A stretch of 64,000 nucleotides of DNA from Sphingobacterium zeae (GCF_030818895.1 NZ_JAUTBA010000001.1:186001-250000); one strand, 5' to 3'; shown: positions 35,066 through 45,302, counted from the stretch's first letter. Notes: generated from the letters alone by a model not told the origin. Numbers and translations: made by a program.

Positions 35066-35896
35066 ATGAGACATATCCTCCTGTTAACTGACTTTTCAGA
35101 AAATGCTCTTCTAGCAGCAAAGCAAGTTGCACTATGTACAGAAGCATGGAAAACGCAAAAGGTGATTGTATATCACACGTACAATAGTGTTACCGTCGTC
35201 GACAATGAACCTATTGTTGTTGTCAATGAGGAAGTAAAAGCGGCCAAAGAAAAGGAACTTGCGGACTGGTTCGACCAAATTAGACTATTGTTCCCACCAC
35301 AAGTAGCATTATCCTATCAAATGGAAGACGTGGATTTACCGATGGGCGTTCAAGAAATATGTCGTGCCCAAGCTATTGATCTTGTCGCATTGGGTATTAC
35401 AGGTCAAACAGGCTTTGCTAAAATCCTGGTAGGAAGCAATGCCATTACGTTAATGGATATATGCCCTAAGCCGATGCTTATCGTGTCGCATAAGGTAGAT
35501 CCGGCAGTCCCCAAAAATGTACTGGCGACAACGGATCTGAAAGAGGTGGATCGCAAACTGGATTTATTTAATTTGGACCAGGTTTTGGAAACCTTTCAAG
35601 CAAAATTATATGTCTTGAATGTTGCGAAAAGAGAGGCATCTGCTGCAGACCTGGCGCAGGAATTAAAGCATCTTCATGAGCGCCTGGACAAATACCATCC
35701 GATTTATGACTACATTAGTCACGATGATGTTGCCATGGGTATCGAAGAATATGCAAAAGAGAAACACATCGACCTCATCCTTTCATTCCATAAAAAGCAG
35801 GGACTATTATCTAGCCTGTTTAAAAGCAGCATATCAAAAAAGATAGCCTGGAATGGCTCCGCCAACTTATTGGTTATTCCCATGGATAGATCATAA
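35066..35896 (+). CDS. Tandem universal stress protein (UspA family)
   Basis: 276 residues made of two Usp domains. The first starts MRHILLLTDFSENALLAAKQ and ends with LVALGITGQTGFAKILVGSNAITLMD and CPKPMLIVSH, close to the G-x2-G-x9-G-S ATP-loop pattern. The second (about 150-276) is more diverged (VPKNVLATTDLKEVDRKL ... SSLFKSSISKKIAWNGSANLLVIP). It resembles the paralogue at 36598-37428 throughout. It probably acts in the cytoplasm in starvation or redox stress. It is transcribed alone, convergent with the DoxX gene. Confidence 0.85.
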   Translation: MRHILLLTDFSENALLAAKQVALCTEAWKTQKVIVYHTYNSVTVVDNEPIVVVNEEVKAAKEKELADWFDQIRLLFPPQVALSYQMEDVDLPMGVQEICRAQAIDLVALGITGQTGFAKILVGSNAITLMDICPKPMLIVSHKVDPAVPKNVLATTDLKEVDRKLDLFNLDQVLETFQAKLYVLNVAKREASAADLAQELKHLHERLDKYHPIYDYISHDDVAMGIEEYAKEKHIDLILSFHKKQGLLSSLFKSSISKKIAWNGSANLLVIPMDRS

Positions 35897-35952
35897 AGAC
35901 AGTATATTTTCACATAAAACCATCGCAATGAAAGTGAAAAGGAAAAAACCGT

Positions 35953-36360
35953 TTACTTTTTATCAACGGAGTGTCTACCGGGACCGATAAGAATAAGTCC
36001 TAAAAATACAAAACAGAGCTCAATTGCATGGGATGCGCCAGAGATACCATCTCCTTTGGAAAGATGCAGTAATCCAGCGATAACCATTGTAAAAGCAAGC
36101 AATAGTGCTGCTGGTCTGAAAAAAAGACCCAACAACAAAAATAGCCCTCCAACGGTTTCGGTCACGGCCGCCATAAATCCCCAAAATGTAGGCAGAAAAT
36201 GGATACCAATCGTGCCCATTGCTTTACCTATGCCGGCCCAAAGCTCTGGGCCACCCTGCAACTTGGGCAGACCGTGCATAATCATCATCACGCCCAATCC
36301 AATACGCAAAACCAGAAGCCCTGTATCCCTATACTTACTCAATGAATTCCAAATTGCCAT
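35953..36360 (-). CDS. DoxX family membrane protein
   Basis: 135 residues with four membrane helices. The family pattern GLLVLRIGLGVMMIMHGLPKLQGG is at the N-terminus, and VTETVGGLFLLLGLFFRPAALLLAFTMVIAGLLHL follows. DoxX/MauD-like proteins are inner-membrane proteins linked to redox or oxidative-stress functions. It stands alone between two universal-stress genes. Confidence 0.88.
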   Translation of the reverse strand: MAIWNSLSKYRDTGLLVLRIGLGVMMIMHGLPKLQGGPELWAGIGKAMGTIGIHFLPTFWGFMAAVTETVGGLFLLLGLFFRPAALLLAFTMVIAGLLHLSKGDGISGASHAIELCFVFLGLILIGPGRHSVDKK

Positions 36361-36597
36361 ATAAAACGGTTAAATTATTAATTGATGAACAAAACCACTC
36401 GCCCTAAATTAATGAAATTATTTAAATTGAAGGTCCTGCAGCGCTATGCTAGGAATAAATTTATTGTATTTTTAATACTTTATGTGTAATTTAATAGCTA
36501 TATAATCGACGGTAAAACGGTGGACTGCAACAGAAATACGGCCTAAGTCGGTAATAGCTTTGCGACGGATTATGTGATAAACAAATAACTAATAAGG

Positions 36598-37428
36598 ATG
36601 AAAAACCTACTCTTGTTAACAGACTTTTCGGACAATGCCTACGCCGCTGCTCGATACGCCGCGCAATTGGCTCCGCTATGGGGCATTGAAAAGGTTGTCT
36701 TGTACCATACGTACGAAGTAATCCCTACGGTAGGTACTGAACCTGTTGTTATCAGCAATTCAGAAATTCTTGAGGAGAAACAAAGTGATCTTAATACCTG
36801 GCAACAGGAGCTCATGCTGCTTTTCCCGGAAGGGATAGCCTGGAAATCTGTGCTTGAAGAATATGAACTAAGCTACGGCGTAAACCGTACTTGTGCAGAG
36901 GAGGATATTGACCTCGTCATCGTCGGCACCGCGGGCAAAAGTGGCCTAAAGAAACTACTACTCGGAAGCAATACGCTCAAGCTGATCGAAAATTGTCACA
37001 CGCCCTTATTGGTGGTCCCGGCACGGGCTGAACTTAGGGTACCGAAAAAGATGCTGATAGCCTCAAATCTTAAGGAAGTAAAACTAAAATTGAACCGCCT
37101 GTTGGTCAATGCATCTGAAGTATTGCGCAAAAGTGAGGTATATGTGGTACATGTCACCAAAGAAGATCCTGCAAATAAAGCTGTAAATGCTGAAATAACG
37201 ATCATGAAAGATCTGCTGGCGCCCTACAATCCCCTGTATAGTTATATCCTTCATACAGACATCGCCCTTGGGATTAACCAATACATTAACGAAAATAATA
37301 TCGATATGATGGTTACTTTCCACCGCGACAAGGGCTTGTTAAGCCGAATTTTCAACACCAGTTTAGCCCAGAAGATGGCTTGGAAGAGTCAGGCGGCAAT
37401 GATGGTCATTCCGGTACATTCCGGCTAA
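36598..37428 (+). CDS. Tandem universal stress protein, paralogue of 35066-35896
   Basis: 276 residues, the same length and layout as the first copy: MKNLLLLTDFSDNAYAAARY, LVIVGTAGKSGLKKLLLGSNTLKLIE, CHTPLLVVPARAELRVPKKML, and the C-terminal block LLSRIFNTSLAQKMAWKSQAAMMVIP. The ATP-loop-like G-x2-G-x9-G-S/N is better kept here. The pair probably arose by local duplication before or with insertion of the DoxX gene. A terminator overlaps the end of the convergent LD-carboxypeptidase gene downstream. Confidence 0.85.
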   Translation: MKNLLLLTDFSDNAYAAARYAAQLAPLWGIEKVVLYHTYEVIPTVGTEPVVISNSEILEEKQSDLNTWQQELMLLFPEGIAWKSVLEEYELSYGVNRTCAEEDIDLVIVGTAGKSGLKKLLLGSNTLKLIENCHTPLLVVPARAELRVPKKMLIASNLKEVKLKLNRLLVNASEVLRKSEVYVVHVTKEDPANKAVNAEITIMKDLLAPYNPLYSYILHTDIALGINQYINENNIDMMVTFHRDKGLLSRIFNTSLAQKMAWKSQAAMMVIPVHSG

Positions 37429-37445
37429 TCAGAATAGGCGTTGCA

Positions 37446-37497
37446 GCTAAATGCTGTTCAGCTATACCTACAAGTAAGTTAGCTGAACAGCATTAGC
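37446..37497. terminator. Bidirectional terminator hairpin
   Basis: An 18-bp stem with one bulged base (37446-37464 with 37480-37497), rich in a TGCTGTTCAGCT element. It lies between convergent genes and covers the last codons of the LD-carboxypeptidase gene. It lacks a long T tract. Confidence 0.6.
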
Positions 37498-38370
37498 CGT
37501 GGTTTTCAATTCCACTTTTCGGCCTAGTACGAGGGCATGATTGTCATCAATATGACCTGCCGGATAGGCAAACGCTACCGGAAAATCATATTCTTTAACT
37601 TTATCCCACACAATTTCTTCCACACTTTGGCCAAAAGCGGGGTCGTTGTCCTTCATGGCAGAGAAACCGCCGACAATAAGACCGCTCAATTTTTTTAATT
37701 TTCCCGCACGCTTCAATGCCCATAGCATTCTGTCTATGGAGTAATAGGCTTCCCCTACATCCTCTATAAATAAAATTTTATTCTTGTAATTGACATCCGA
37801 ATCGGACGCCAGTACAGAAAGTAAGATAGCCAGATTTCCACCCACCAGTTTTCCCTCCCCCTTGCCTGCACGGTTGGGAAATAAGGTTTGCTCGTAGGCA
37901 AAGTCCATATTATGACCAAACAATGCATTTTTCAAGGTCTCCAAAGAGGCCTCTGTGCCCGTCTCAAAAGACTTGGGCATCTGTCCATGTATTGTGGCTA
38001 CTTTAAAATTCCGTTGAATATGACTGTGCAATACGGTAATATCGCTAAAACCCACCAGCCATTTGGGGTGTTTTTCGAAGTTCGAAAAATCGATTTCATC
38101 GACAATTCGAACACAACCATAGCCGCCACGTGCGGCGAATACCGCCTTAATCGATGGATCGTCCAGTGCCCACTGCAGATCAGCTGCTCGTAAACTGTCT
38201 TGTCCGGCAAACTGGTGGTACGATGTGCTGACAGTCTCTCCGACCACAACCTCCAATCCCCAGCCCTCCAATGTTTTTAGGCCTACATCAATAGATCCAC
38301 GGATAAAACTCGCAGGACAGACGATCGCAACTTTATCGCCTACTTTCAGAAAATCAGGTATTTTGGACAT
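37468..38370 (-). CDS. LD-carboxypeptidase (peptidase S66 family)
   Basis: About 300 residues from ATG 38370 (MSKIPDFLKVGDKVAIVCPA). The upstream in-frame extension to 38421 looks unlike the family. The catalytic triad motifs are visible: WLVGFSDITVLH (Ser), IEDVGEAYYSIDRML (Glu) and PAGHIDDNHALVLG (His). The oxyanion region is AARGGYGCVRI. It removes the terminal D-Ala from murein tetrapeptides during recycling in the cytoplasm, or trims microcin-like amides. Confidence 0.93.
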   Translation of the reverse strand: MSKIPDFLKVGDKVAIVCPASFIRGSIDVGLKTLEGWGLEVVVGETVSTSYHQFAGQDSLRAADLQWALDDPSIKAVFAARGGYGCVRIVDEIDFSNFEKHPKWLVGFSDITVLHSHIQRNFKVATIHGQMPKSFETGTEASLETLKNALFGHNMDFAYEQTLFPNRAGKGEGKLVGGNLAILLSVLASDSDVNYKNKILFIEDVGEAYYSIDRMLWALKRAGKLKKLSGLIVGGFSAMKDNDPAFGQSVEEIVWDKVKEYDFPVAFAYPAGHIDDNHALVLGRKVELKTTANAVQLTYL

Positions 38371-38610
38371 CTTTTTATCGCTAATGATCAAACAACCGGA
38401 AGCACAAAGTCTAGTCTCCAATAAAAAAATTATGGGAAAACGATGTGCTTATCCCTACAAATAAACGTAAATTTATCTGAGTTTTCTACCGCTATTTGGA
38501 ATAATATTTTTGCGATTGTTTGATATGATACGCATTTATATTGCATATAAACAGCAATTTATCTAAGTTTGCCAAAGAAAACAAGTACACACTTTAATAT
38601 CTTTCAAGCA

Positions 38611-40681
38611 TTGAGTATTCTAGATAAAAAACGTTATACCATCACATCGGCATTACCGTATGCCAATGGTCCTTTACATATTGGACACCTTGCTGGAGCA
38701 TACATCCCTGGGGATATCTTTGTCCGCTATTTGCGTCTGAATCAAAAAGATGTCGTTTATGTATGTGGTTCAGATGAGCATGGTGCGGCGATTACCATCC
38801 GTGCAAAAAAAGAGGGCATTACCCCACAACAAATCATTGATAAATACAATCAACAAATTAAAGAGAGCTTTGAAGAGTTTGGCATTTCCTTCGATATATA
38901 CCACCGCACATCGGAGCCCATACATCACCAGTTATCGCAGGATTTCTTCTTGAACCTTTACAACAAAGGTGAATTTGTCGAGAAATTTTCCGAACAGTAT
39001 TAACGATGAGGAGTACCACCAGTTTTTGGCCGACCGCTATATTACAGGTACTTGCCCAAATTGTAAGTCCGAAGGTGCCTATGGTGACCAATGCGAAAAA
39101 TGTGGAACATCCCTGAGCCCGACAGATCTGATCAATCCGATTTCGACATTGAGCGGAAAGACACCGGTATTGAAAGAAACAAAGCACTGGTACCTCCCTT
39201 TGGATAAATACCAGCCATGGCTTGAAAAATGGCTGATCGAAGGAAAGAAAAATATCCTTAAATCCAACGTGTTTGGGCAATGCCAGTCTTGGCTTAAATC
39301 GGGTTTACAACCGCGTTCAATGACCCGTGATCTGGACTGGGGTGTGGATGTACCGCTGGAAGAAGCACAGGGTAAAAAACTTTATGTCTGGTTGGATGCG
39401 CCTATCGGTTACATCTCAGCAACCAAACAGTGGGCATTAGACCACGGCAAAAACTGGGAGGACTATTGGAAAACGCATGATAACCCTGCCGATGATTCTA
39501 CGTTGATTCATTTTATCGGAAAAGATAATATTGTCTTCCACTGTATTATTTTCCCCGCTATTCTTCATGCTCACGGCGATTACATTTTGCCTGAAAATAT
39601 TCCAGCCAACGAATTCCTTAACCTGGAGGGCGATAAGCTGTCTACGTCTAGGAACCATGCGGTTTGGCTACATGAATATCTACAGGAATTCCCTGACAAA
39701 CAGGATGAATTGCGTTATGTATTAACGTCGATATTACCGGAAACCTCCGATGCTGAGTTTACCTGGAAGGATTTTCAGGCACGCATAAACAATGAGCTGG
39801 TAGCTATTTTGGGCAACTTTGTAAACAGAGTAATGGTACTCTCTCACAAATATTTCGATGGTCAGGTATTGAAGGGATCTGCTTTGTCTACAGTAGACCA
39901 AGCGGTATTGGATGAATTAAAATCATTTCCGGTTGCCATTACATCTTCTTTGGAACAATTCCGTTTCCGCGAAGCTTTGGTAGCATTTATGAATGTTGCC
40001 CGCCTTGGCAATAAATATCTTGCGGATGAGGAACCATGGAAAATCATCAAAACGGATGAAGAACGGGTTAAAACAATATTAAACGTCGCGGCACAGATCG
40101 TTGCAAACCTCGCTGTCCTTGCGCAGCCGTTTTTGCCTAAAACAGCAACCAAATTATTTGAAATGCTCAATTTTCCTCAAGGAAACTGGAATGACGCGGG
40201 TTCAGATGCGTTGATTGAAGTGGGCCATCAATTGGGTGAAGTACAATTGTTATTTGAAAAGGTAACAGATGAACAGGTCGACTTTCAGCTCGATAAACTT
40301 ACAGCAGCAAAAGCCAAAAACATAGCCGACAATGCCAAGGTTGCTCCTGCAAAAGAAAATATCAGCTTCGACGATTTTGTTAAAATGGATATCCGTGTCG
40401 GAACCATTACAGCAGCTGAAAAAGTTGCCAAAACAAAGAAATTATTGAAATTGACCATCGATACGGGTATTGATACACGGACGGTAGTTTCGGGTATTGC
40501 AGAATTCTTTAGCCCTGAAGAAATTGTAGGGCGTCAGGTGTCCATATTGGTCAACCTTGAACCCCGGGAAATAAAAGGGATTATGTCGCAGGGAATGATC
40601 CTTATGGCAGAAGATGCCGATGGAAGACTGGATTTCGTCAAACCAGATACAACAATTAAAGTAGGGAGTACGGTGCGTTAA
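38611..40681 (+). CDS. metG: Methionyl-tRNA synthetase, split by one extra base
   Basis: Two frames together give a complete MetG. The first (38611-39000) has [21 protein letters not shown] (HIGH motif) and ends [10 protein letters not shown] before TAA 39001-39003. The second, shifted by +1, picks up [25 protein letters not shown], with the zinc Cys pairs CPNC/CEKC. It then has [10 protein letters not shown] (KMSKS equivalent), the anticodon-binding helices and a C-terminal EMAP/Trbp111-like tRNA-binding domain ([11 protein letters not shown]). Dropping one T at 39000/39001 restores a continuous protein of about 690 residues. The likely start is TTG 38611 ([12 protein letters not shown]). 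The gene is essential, so a sequencing error or strain-specific mutation should be suspected. Confidence 0.9.
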
Positions 40682-40705
40682 TACCAAACGTCATACCATG
40701 ATAAT

Positions 40706-40733
40706 AAAAGCCTGTTCGTCTGCACAGGCTTTT
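40706..40733. terminator. Intrinsic terminator after metG
   Basis: AAAAGCCTGT (40706-40715) pairs with ACAGGCTTTT (40724-40733) around an 8-nt loop, followed by further T. It lies 24 nt after the metG stop. Confidence 0.9.
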
Positions 40734-40817
40734 TTATAGGCTATTTTTGATAGGTACTTCGAGGCCACCGCTTTTCTGGTAGTAGCCTATCTTTTTTCCT
40801 TTAGCATAGTTGGCTGA

Positions 40818-41612
40818 TTAAAAGAATATGCTCTGCATACGTTTCTTAAAATCCTTTTCATCCAAATAATCATAAACGGTATCTTTTAGCTTTTCTAGGA
40901 TCTCTGCTCGAGATTCGGCCACCACTTTTTTCTTTTTGGTGAGCACATTTGAGACCGGAGCATTCGTGATCTCCACCTTGGTTGCAAACATATTGACATT
41001 CATACTTGGAATGGACACCCCCATGATTAGCCCTGGTAGCCCATGAATAAGTTCCGGACCTCCGGAAATAGGAATTTGTCCTGCAAAAAAAGCAACGACA
41101 TACACTGAATCTTGCACAATTCCATTGACTCTTCGGCAGTCGTATCCGGCAATATTTCGATATTCATCGGTATACTTCCATTTTACAGCAGGCAATGAAT
41201 CTTTAAGTAAAAGTTGATCATCACCAAATGGAAGCAATTTGAGAAACTCCTGCTGTTGAAAATTGATATAAGTTTTTGAATCTGCAAGGATGGACTGGTA
41301 TCGTGTGACATTGCGGTAACTCGGAGGATAGTCTTCCTGAATAGTCTCAAAGAGGGTTTCATGATCGTAAAATTTCAACATATGATGTGTCACCACCTCT
41401 GTAGGACCATTTTTGACGGCATTGTCGACCGTTAACTTGTCCCAGGTATCTAAATCTGGATTGTTGAGGTAATTACGCTTCAAGAAGTTCTGCACATGAA
41501 ACTTCCGTTCATAGGTCACTATTCCGCTGCTCGGAAAATAGGCATGCTGCGCCTGGGCTGTGCTCATGCACAGCAACAAAACCCAAATCATCAACTTCGT
41601 ATATTTACTCAT
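40818..41612 (-). CDS. GLPGLI family protein
   Basis: 264 residues from ATG 41612 (MSKYTKLMIWVLLLCMSTAQAQ, a signal peptide). An AGGAGA Shine-Dalgarno sequence, rare in this phylum, sits just upstream and decides the start over the longer frame to 41723. The family motif HGLPGLIMGVSIP is near residue 200. GLPGLI proteins (PF09697) are secreted, function unknown, and typically encoded with TonB-type barrels as here. The barrel gene ends 107 nt upstream in the same direction. A secreted substrate or partner of the barrel protein is possible. Confidence 0.9.
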   Translation of the reverse strand: MSKYTKLMIWVLLLCMSTAQAQHAYFPSSGIVTYERKFHVQNFLKRNYLNNPDLDTWDKLTVDNAVKNGPTEVVTHHMLKFYDHETLFETIQEDYPPSYRNVTRYQSILADSKTYINFQQQEFLKLLPFGDDQLLLKDSLPAVKWKYTDEYRNIAGYDCRRVNGIVQDSVYVVAFFAGQIPISGGPELIHGLPGLIMGVSIPSMNVNMFATKVEITNAPVSNVLTKKKKVVAESRAEILEKLKDTVYDYLDEKDFKKRMQSIFF

Positions 41613-41719
41613 TTGGTATCTCCTTTCATCTGTAAACAAAATATTTTTTCCATTGGTCAGATGGAGCTTATCAGAATTAATATTCACCTTAACTTTGGAC
41701 AAAAAATTGGATATTGCTA

Positions 41720-44506
41720 TCATGGGCGGTTCATTGATGTAAAATTATAGATTACTTTTAGCATGCCATAACGGCGCAATACGTCGTTGCTCGTCTGAAT
41801 AAATGACGTTCCATTTTGATATCGGTACACGCCATTATTTTTATTTAAAATATCATTGACGAACACCTGCACTTCCAACGATTTATCTTTCAATAGTTTT
41901 TTGGAAACATAACCATTCATATTGACAATGTTAATCGACTGTAATGTTTTCGTAGCAGCCTGATAATTTTGATTGGTCGTTAAAGAGATTTTGAAATCTT
42001 TTGGGAAGTAATACGTGAGCTCGGAGTAGGTCCTCAACGTAAAAGTGGAACGATTTAACTCGGGCTGCAAATAGGAATTCATTTGCTGAACACCTGGCCT
42101 GATGGAAATATAGAAATCCATCTTATTCGCCTTATAGCGACTAAAACCGATATTCGGTGAAACACTCCACGTTTGATTTCTATTGAGCTTTGGCTCTTCG
42201 GTATACGATGATAGGTAACTAAATTGGCTATTGTACTGCACCTGCATCCCTAGATTCATTTTCAACCCCCATTTTTTTTGTAATACAAAACTGTATCCAC
42301 TACCGCCATACATCCGCCAATTGTCCTTGTCAATATTGACATAGGAAATCTGCTGTGTACCTCTATCCAAATCGTACCGCACACTATTGTTGATGCTATT
42401 TTTACCTTGATCTGCATTTACATAAAAATAGATGCTCTGATCTTTCAACTGCTTATAGTTATTGTAATCAATTGAATACGAATTGTCAAAACCGGCTTTT
42501 AGGTTTGGATTATCCAGATATTCAATAAGCGGCTGTGCATTTTGCTTTAGGGGTTCTATCTGTGTCAAAGAAGGTTGACTGGTATGTCCACTGTAACGGA
42601 AATTGATATTTTTACTTTTAGAGATTTTATAATTCACCGAGAAAACTGGATTAACTGACGTTTGATTGCGCTGTAATGTTGTATTCAGATTATTATACGT
42701 CCTCTTCACATCCTCAAAATCCACCCTATTGCTTACATTGACAGTCAACGTACTAGATTTGTAATTCAGCGAAGTATTCACTGCACTTTTCAAGCTGGTG
42801 TAATCGAAATCATTTAATAGATTCTGATCTAGCACAGTATATTCACCTGTAACGGGATCTTTATCAAAAGACTGATTCAGCGTTTCCGATTTACTGCTGT
42901 TGAATGCATATCCAACGGCGGCAGTCAGCCGTTTTGACAAGGGCTCCGAATAAGTTACTGAGGCGCCGTAGGTATTGTTGGCCAGCTTATCATTTTTAAA
43001 TTGATCAATCAGGGTGGTATCACCTGAACTTTGAAAGATGTTTTCAGAGAAATATTGGATTTTTGAACGATTCTGATCCGTATTTGCATTCATATTAAAA
43101 GTGACAGAACGGCGCTCTTTTCTGAAGCGGCGTGTTAACATCGCATTGACATTAAATCGATCCTGATCAGCATTCAAATCATTTTTTGATGTCGTCTTTG
43201 TGATCAAGACTCCATCCAGTGTACGTTGATCAGCTTCAGAACCAGAGAAATTATCACGGCTAGACTTCATAAATCCCATATTAACGGTCAAATCGGACAT
43301 CGAATCCAACTTCAAATCATACCTCAAATTAGCAGTATTGGATTTACTTTCGTTCTGCGACCGCGTCACGTTATTGTCTACCTGCGCCCGCTCAGGCAGA
43401 TTGTTTTGCGCATTGTAGGTACTGGTGTTGCCAACACGGATCTGATTACGCTTAAAGTTGACATTGACCTTGTGCTTATCATCTTTGGTTTTATCGGAAT
43501 AGCTAGCACCCATATTGATCGCTCGAGGTACTCCTCCACCGGAATACGTACCGTCCCAGTCGCCATCAGAACCGTCGCCACCCGAGGTAATCATAATACC
43601 TCCGCCTTCCATCACCTGCACATTGCTGCTTCCACCGACACCATATTTTTGGCTATCTTCAAAGCCCAGTCCAACCATGCCGTCATTGGCAAGAATGCCA
43701 TACGCGGCAATTTTTTGCGAACCTTTAAACTTATTGAACATCACTTTACCGCCGTAATAGTGATCCGTACCCGCTCCGGCAACGGCTTGCCCAAATAGTC
43801 CCTTCTTCTTATCTTCTTTGAGTTTGATATCAATGGTCTGCGTACGCTCGCCATCATCCACGCCCGTTCGAACGGCGAGGTCTGATTTCTTTTCATAAAC
43901 CTGCACTTTACTGACCATATCTGACCGAATATTCCTAGTAATTAACGTGGGGTCATCACCGAAGAATTCCTCCCCATCGAGCAGTACTTTTTTCACTTCT
44001 TTGCCCTGAGCGGTAATCTTGCCAGATCCATCCATCGTAATGCCGGGCAATACTTTTAACAGGTCCTCAACTTTGGCATCCTTATCAACTTTGAAACTAC
44101 CGGCATCGTATTCGATGGTGTCCCCTTTAATAACCACCGGAATTTTGCCATTCACCTGCACCTCCTCCAACAGTAAGGCTGCTTTGGATAGTTTCACCAA
44201 TCCAATGTCTACGTCTCCGGCAGTAACTTGGATATCCCTTACCAAATCTGCATATTGGGGATAGGAAACCACCATCTTATAAGTTCCTGTATCCAGATTT
44301 GCGAGTTGGAACGTTCCATTTTCTTTTGTCCGACCAAAGGTAACCAAGACCGAATCTTTGGGGTTGAGCAGTGCGATTGAAGCCTGATGCAGTTTTGCAA
44401 GATCCTTGCCATCCACAACCGAACCCGAAAGCTTATGTTGTGCATAGGATTTCGAACTTAAAATAGCTAGCAAAAGAAACAAAACTAGGGAATAGGTTAG
44501 TTTCAT
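41720..44506 (-). CDS. TonB-dependent-receptor-like outer membrane barrel protein
   Basis: 928 residues. A signal peptide (LFLLLAILSSKSYAQ) precedes a carboxypeptidase-regulatory-like domain (SGSVVDGKDLAKLHQASIALL, about 27-105). A plug-like domain follows (KVEDLLKVLPGITMDGSGKITAQGKEVKKVLLDGEEFFGDDPTLITRNI, about 140-200), then a long OMP_b-brl_3-type barrel. A Gly-rich, Asp/Ser-rich loop (about 300-325) is unusual for the plug-barrel junction. There is no SusD. Pairing with a GLPGLI gene is common in Bacteroidota; the cargo is unknown. Confidence 0.88.
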   Translation of the reverse strand: MKLTYSLVLFLLLAILSSKSYAQHKLSGSVVDGKDLAKLHQASIALLNPKDSVLVTFGRTKENGTFQLANLDTGTYKMVVSYPQYADLVRDIQVTAGDVDIGLVKLSKAALLLEEVQVNGKIPVVIKGDTIEYDAGSFKVDKDAKVEDLLKVLPGITMDGSGKITAQGKEVKKVLLDGEEFFGDDPTLITRNIRSDMVSKVQVYEKKSDLAVRTGVDDGERTQTIDIKLKEDKKKGLFGQAVAGAGTDHYYGGKVMFNKFKGSQKIAAYGILANDGMVGLGFEDSQKYGVGGSSNVQVMEGGGIMITSGGDGSDGDWDGTYSGGGVPRAINMGASYSDKTKDDKHKVNVNFKRNQIRVGNTSTYNAQNNLPERAQVDNNVTRSQNESKSNTANLRYDLKLDSMSDLTVNMGFMKSSRDNFSGSEADQRTLDGVLITKTTSKNDLNADQDRFNVNAMLTRRFRKERRSVTFNMNANTDQNRSKIQYFSENIFQSSGDTTLIDQFKNDKLANNTYGASVTYSEPLSKRLTAAVGYAFNSSKSETLNQSFDKDPVTGEYTVLDQNLLNDFDYTSLKSAVNTSLNYKSSTLTVNVSNRVDFEDVKRTYNNLNTTLQRNQTSVNPVFSVNYKISKSKNINFRYSGHTSQPSLTQIEPLKQNAQPLIEYLDNPNLKAGFDNSYSIDYNNYKQLKDQSIYFYVNADQGKNSINNSVRYDLDRGTQQISYVNIDKDNWRMYGGSGYSFVLQKKWGLKMNLGMQVQYNSQFSYLSSYTEEPKLNRNQTWSVSPNIGFSRYKANKMDFYISIRPGVQQMNSYLQPELNRSTFTLRTYSELTYYFPKDFKISLTTNQNYQAATKTLQSINIVNMNGYVSKKLLKDKSLEVQVFVNDILNKNNGVYRYQNGTSFIQTSNDVLRRYGMLKVIYNFTSMNRP

Positions 44507-44661
44507 AAATTAACGTTTATATATTGTCAGGTAAATATACTGCTAATGCTACGGAAAATTCGTAAAATAATGTTAAATAATTATATAATTAAAAAGGCAT
44601 TCAATCATGAAAAATTCATTAGATTAAAATGCTGTATTCCAAAAATATAATAACAAAAAAA

Positions 44662-44687
44662 GAGGCCTGACTTATTTATCAGGCCTC
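44662..44687. terminator. Intrinsic terminator of the Rrf2 gene
   Basis: A 9-bp perfect stem GAGGCCTGA / TCAGGCCTC (44662-44670 with 44679-44687) with an 8-nt loop and an A-rich run before it on the plus strand (the U tract for minus transcription). It is 32 nt after the Rrf2 stop. Confidence 0.85.
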
Positions 44688-44718
44688 CATTCAAAATGAA
44701 AAAAATATTTTATTTTCT

Positions 44719-45159
44719 TTATTCTATATTTAAATTCAATTCTTTTTCCTTATTGATTAAATGGGCAATACTTGTATCATTCAATATCTGCAACATGGCA
44801 TTTCTTACCTCAACGAACGTATCACGTATGCCACAGGCATGCTCTTGGGTACACTCCTCGCAGGAGCGGTAGAAATTTAAACTCACACAGGGTAGCAACG
44901 CGATAGGTCCATCGATCAAGCGCATAACCTGCGATAAGAAAACGTCCTCTGGCGCCTTGTTGAGACTATACCCGCCCCCAGCACCTTTCTTGCTATAGAG
45001 AATTCCGGCATTTCGCATTTCGAGCAGAATCTGTTCCAAAAATTTCTTGGGAATATTCTCTTCCTGCGCAATCTTTACGATTTGCATAGGCTCATTACCG
45101 TAGTTACGACCAAGCACCATCAGTGCCTTTATTGCATATTTTGTTTTTTTGGAAAGCAT
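44719..45159 (-). CDS. Rrf2-family transcriptional regulator with conserved cysteines
   Basis: 146 residues. The winged helix is at the N-terminus (KYAIKALMVLGRNYGNEPMQIVKIAQEENIPKKFLEQILLEMRNAGILYSKKGAGGGYSL), the standard Rrf2 fold. Four cysteines (C91, C100, C103, C109; spacing C-x8-C-x2-C-x5-C) sit in the segment where IscR, NsrR and RsrR bind an iron-sulfur cluster, so cluster sensing is possible. It is monocistronic and the target genes are not evident. It sits between the TonB barrel gene and pafA. Confidence 0.9.
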   Translation of the reverse strand: MLSKKTKYAIKALMVLGRNYGNEPMQIVKIAQEENIPKKFLEQILLEMRNAGILYSKKGAGGGYSLNKAPEDVFLSQVMRLIDGPIALLPCVSLNFYRSCEECTQEHACGIRDTFVEVRNAMLQILNDTSIAHLINKEKELNLNIE

Positions 45160-45302
45160 ACTTTATTAACCCCCTGTTGAATCGCAAATTTACGTTTTTT
45201 ATTCAATAGAATAAAACCCGCACCATTTCATGCGTAGAACAGCTGTAAACACCCAAACGGGGGTTCACTTCGCTATACTGGAAACGTATCTACTGCATTT
45301 TC

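Noticed and set aside
38990..39010. metG frame change as programmed +1 frameshifting
   Set aside because: The codon UAU before UAA cannot re-pair well in the +1 frame, and no SD-like element lies upstream, in contrast to prfB in the same window.
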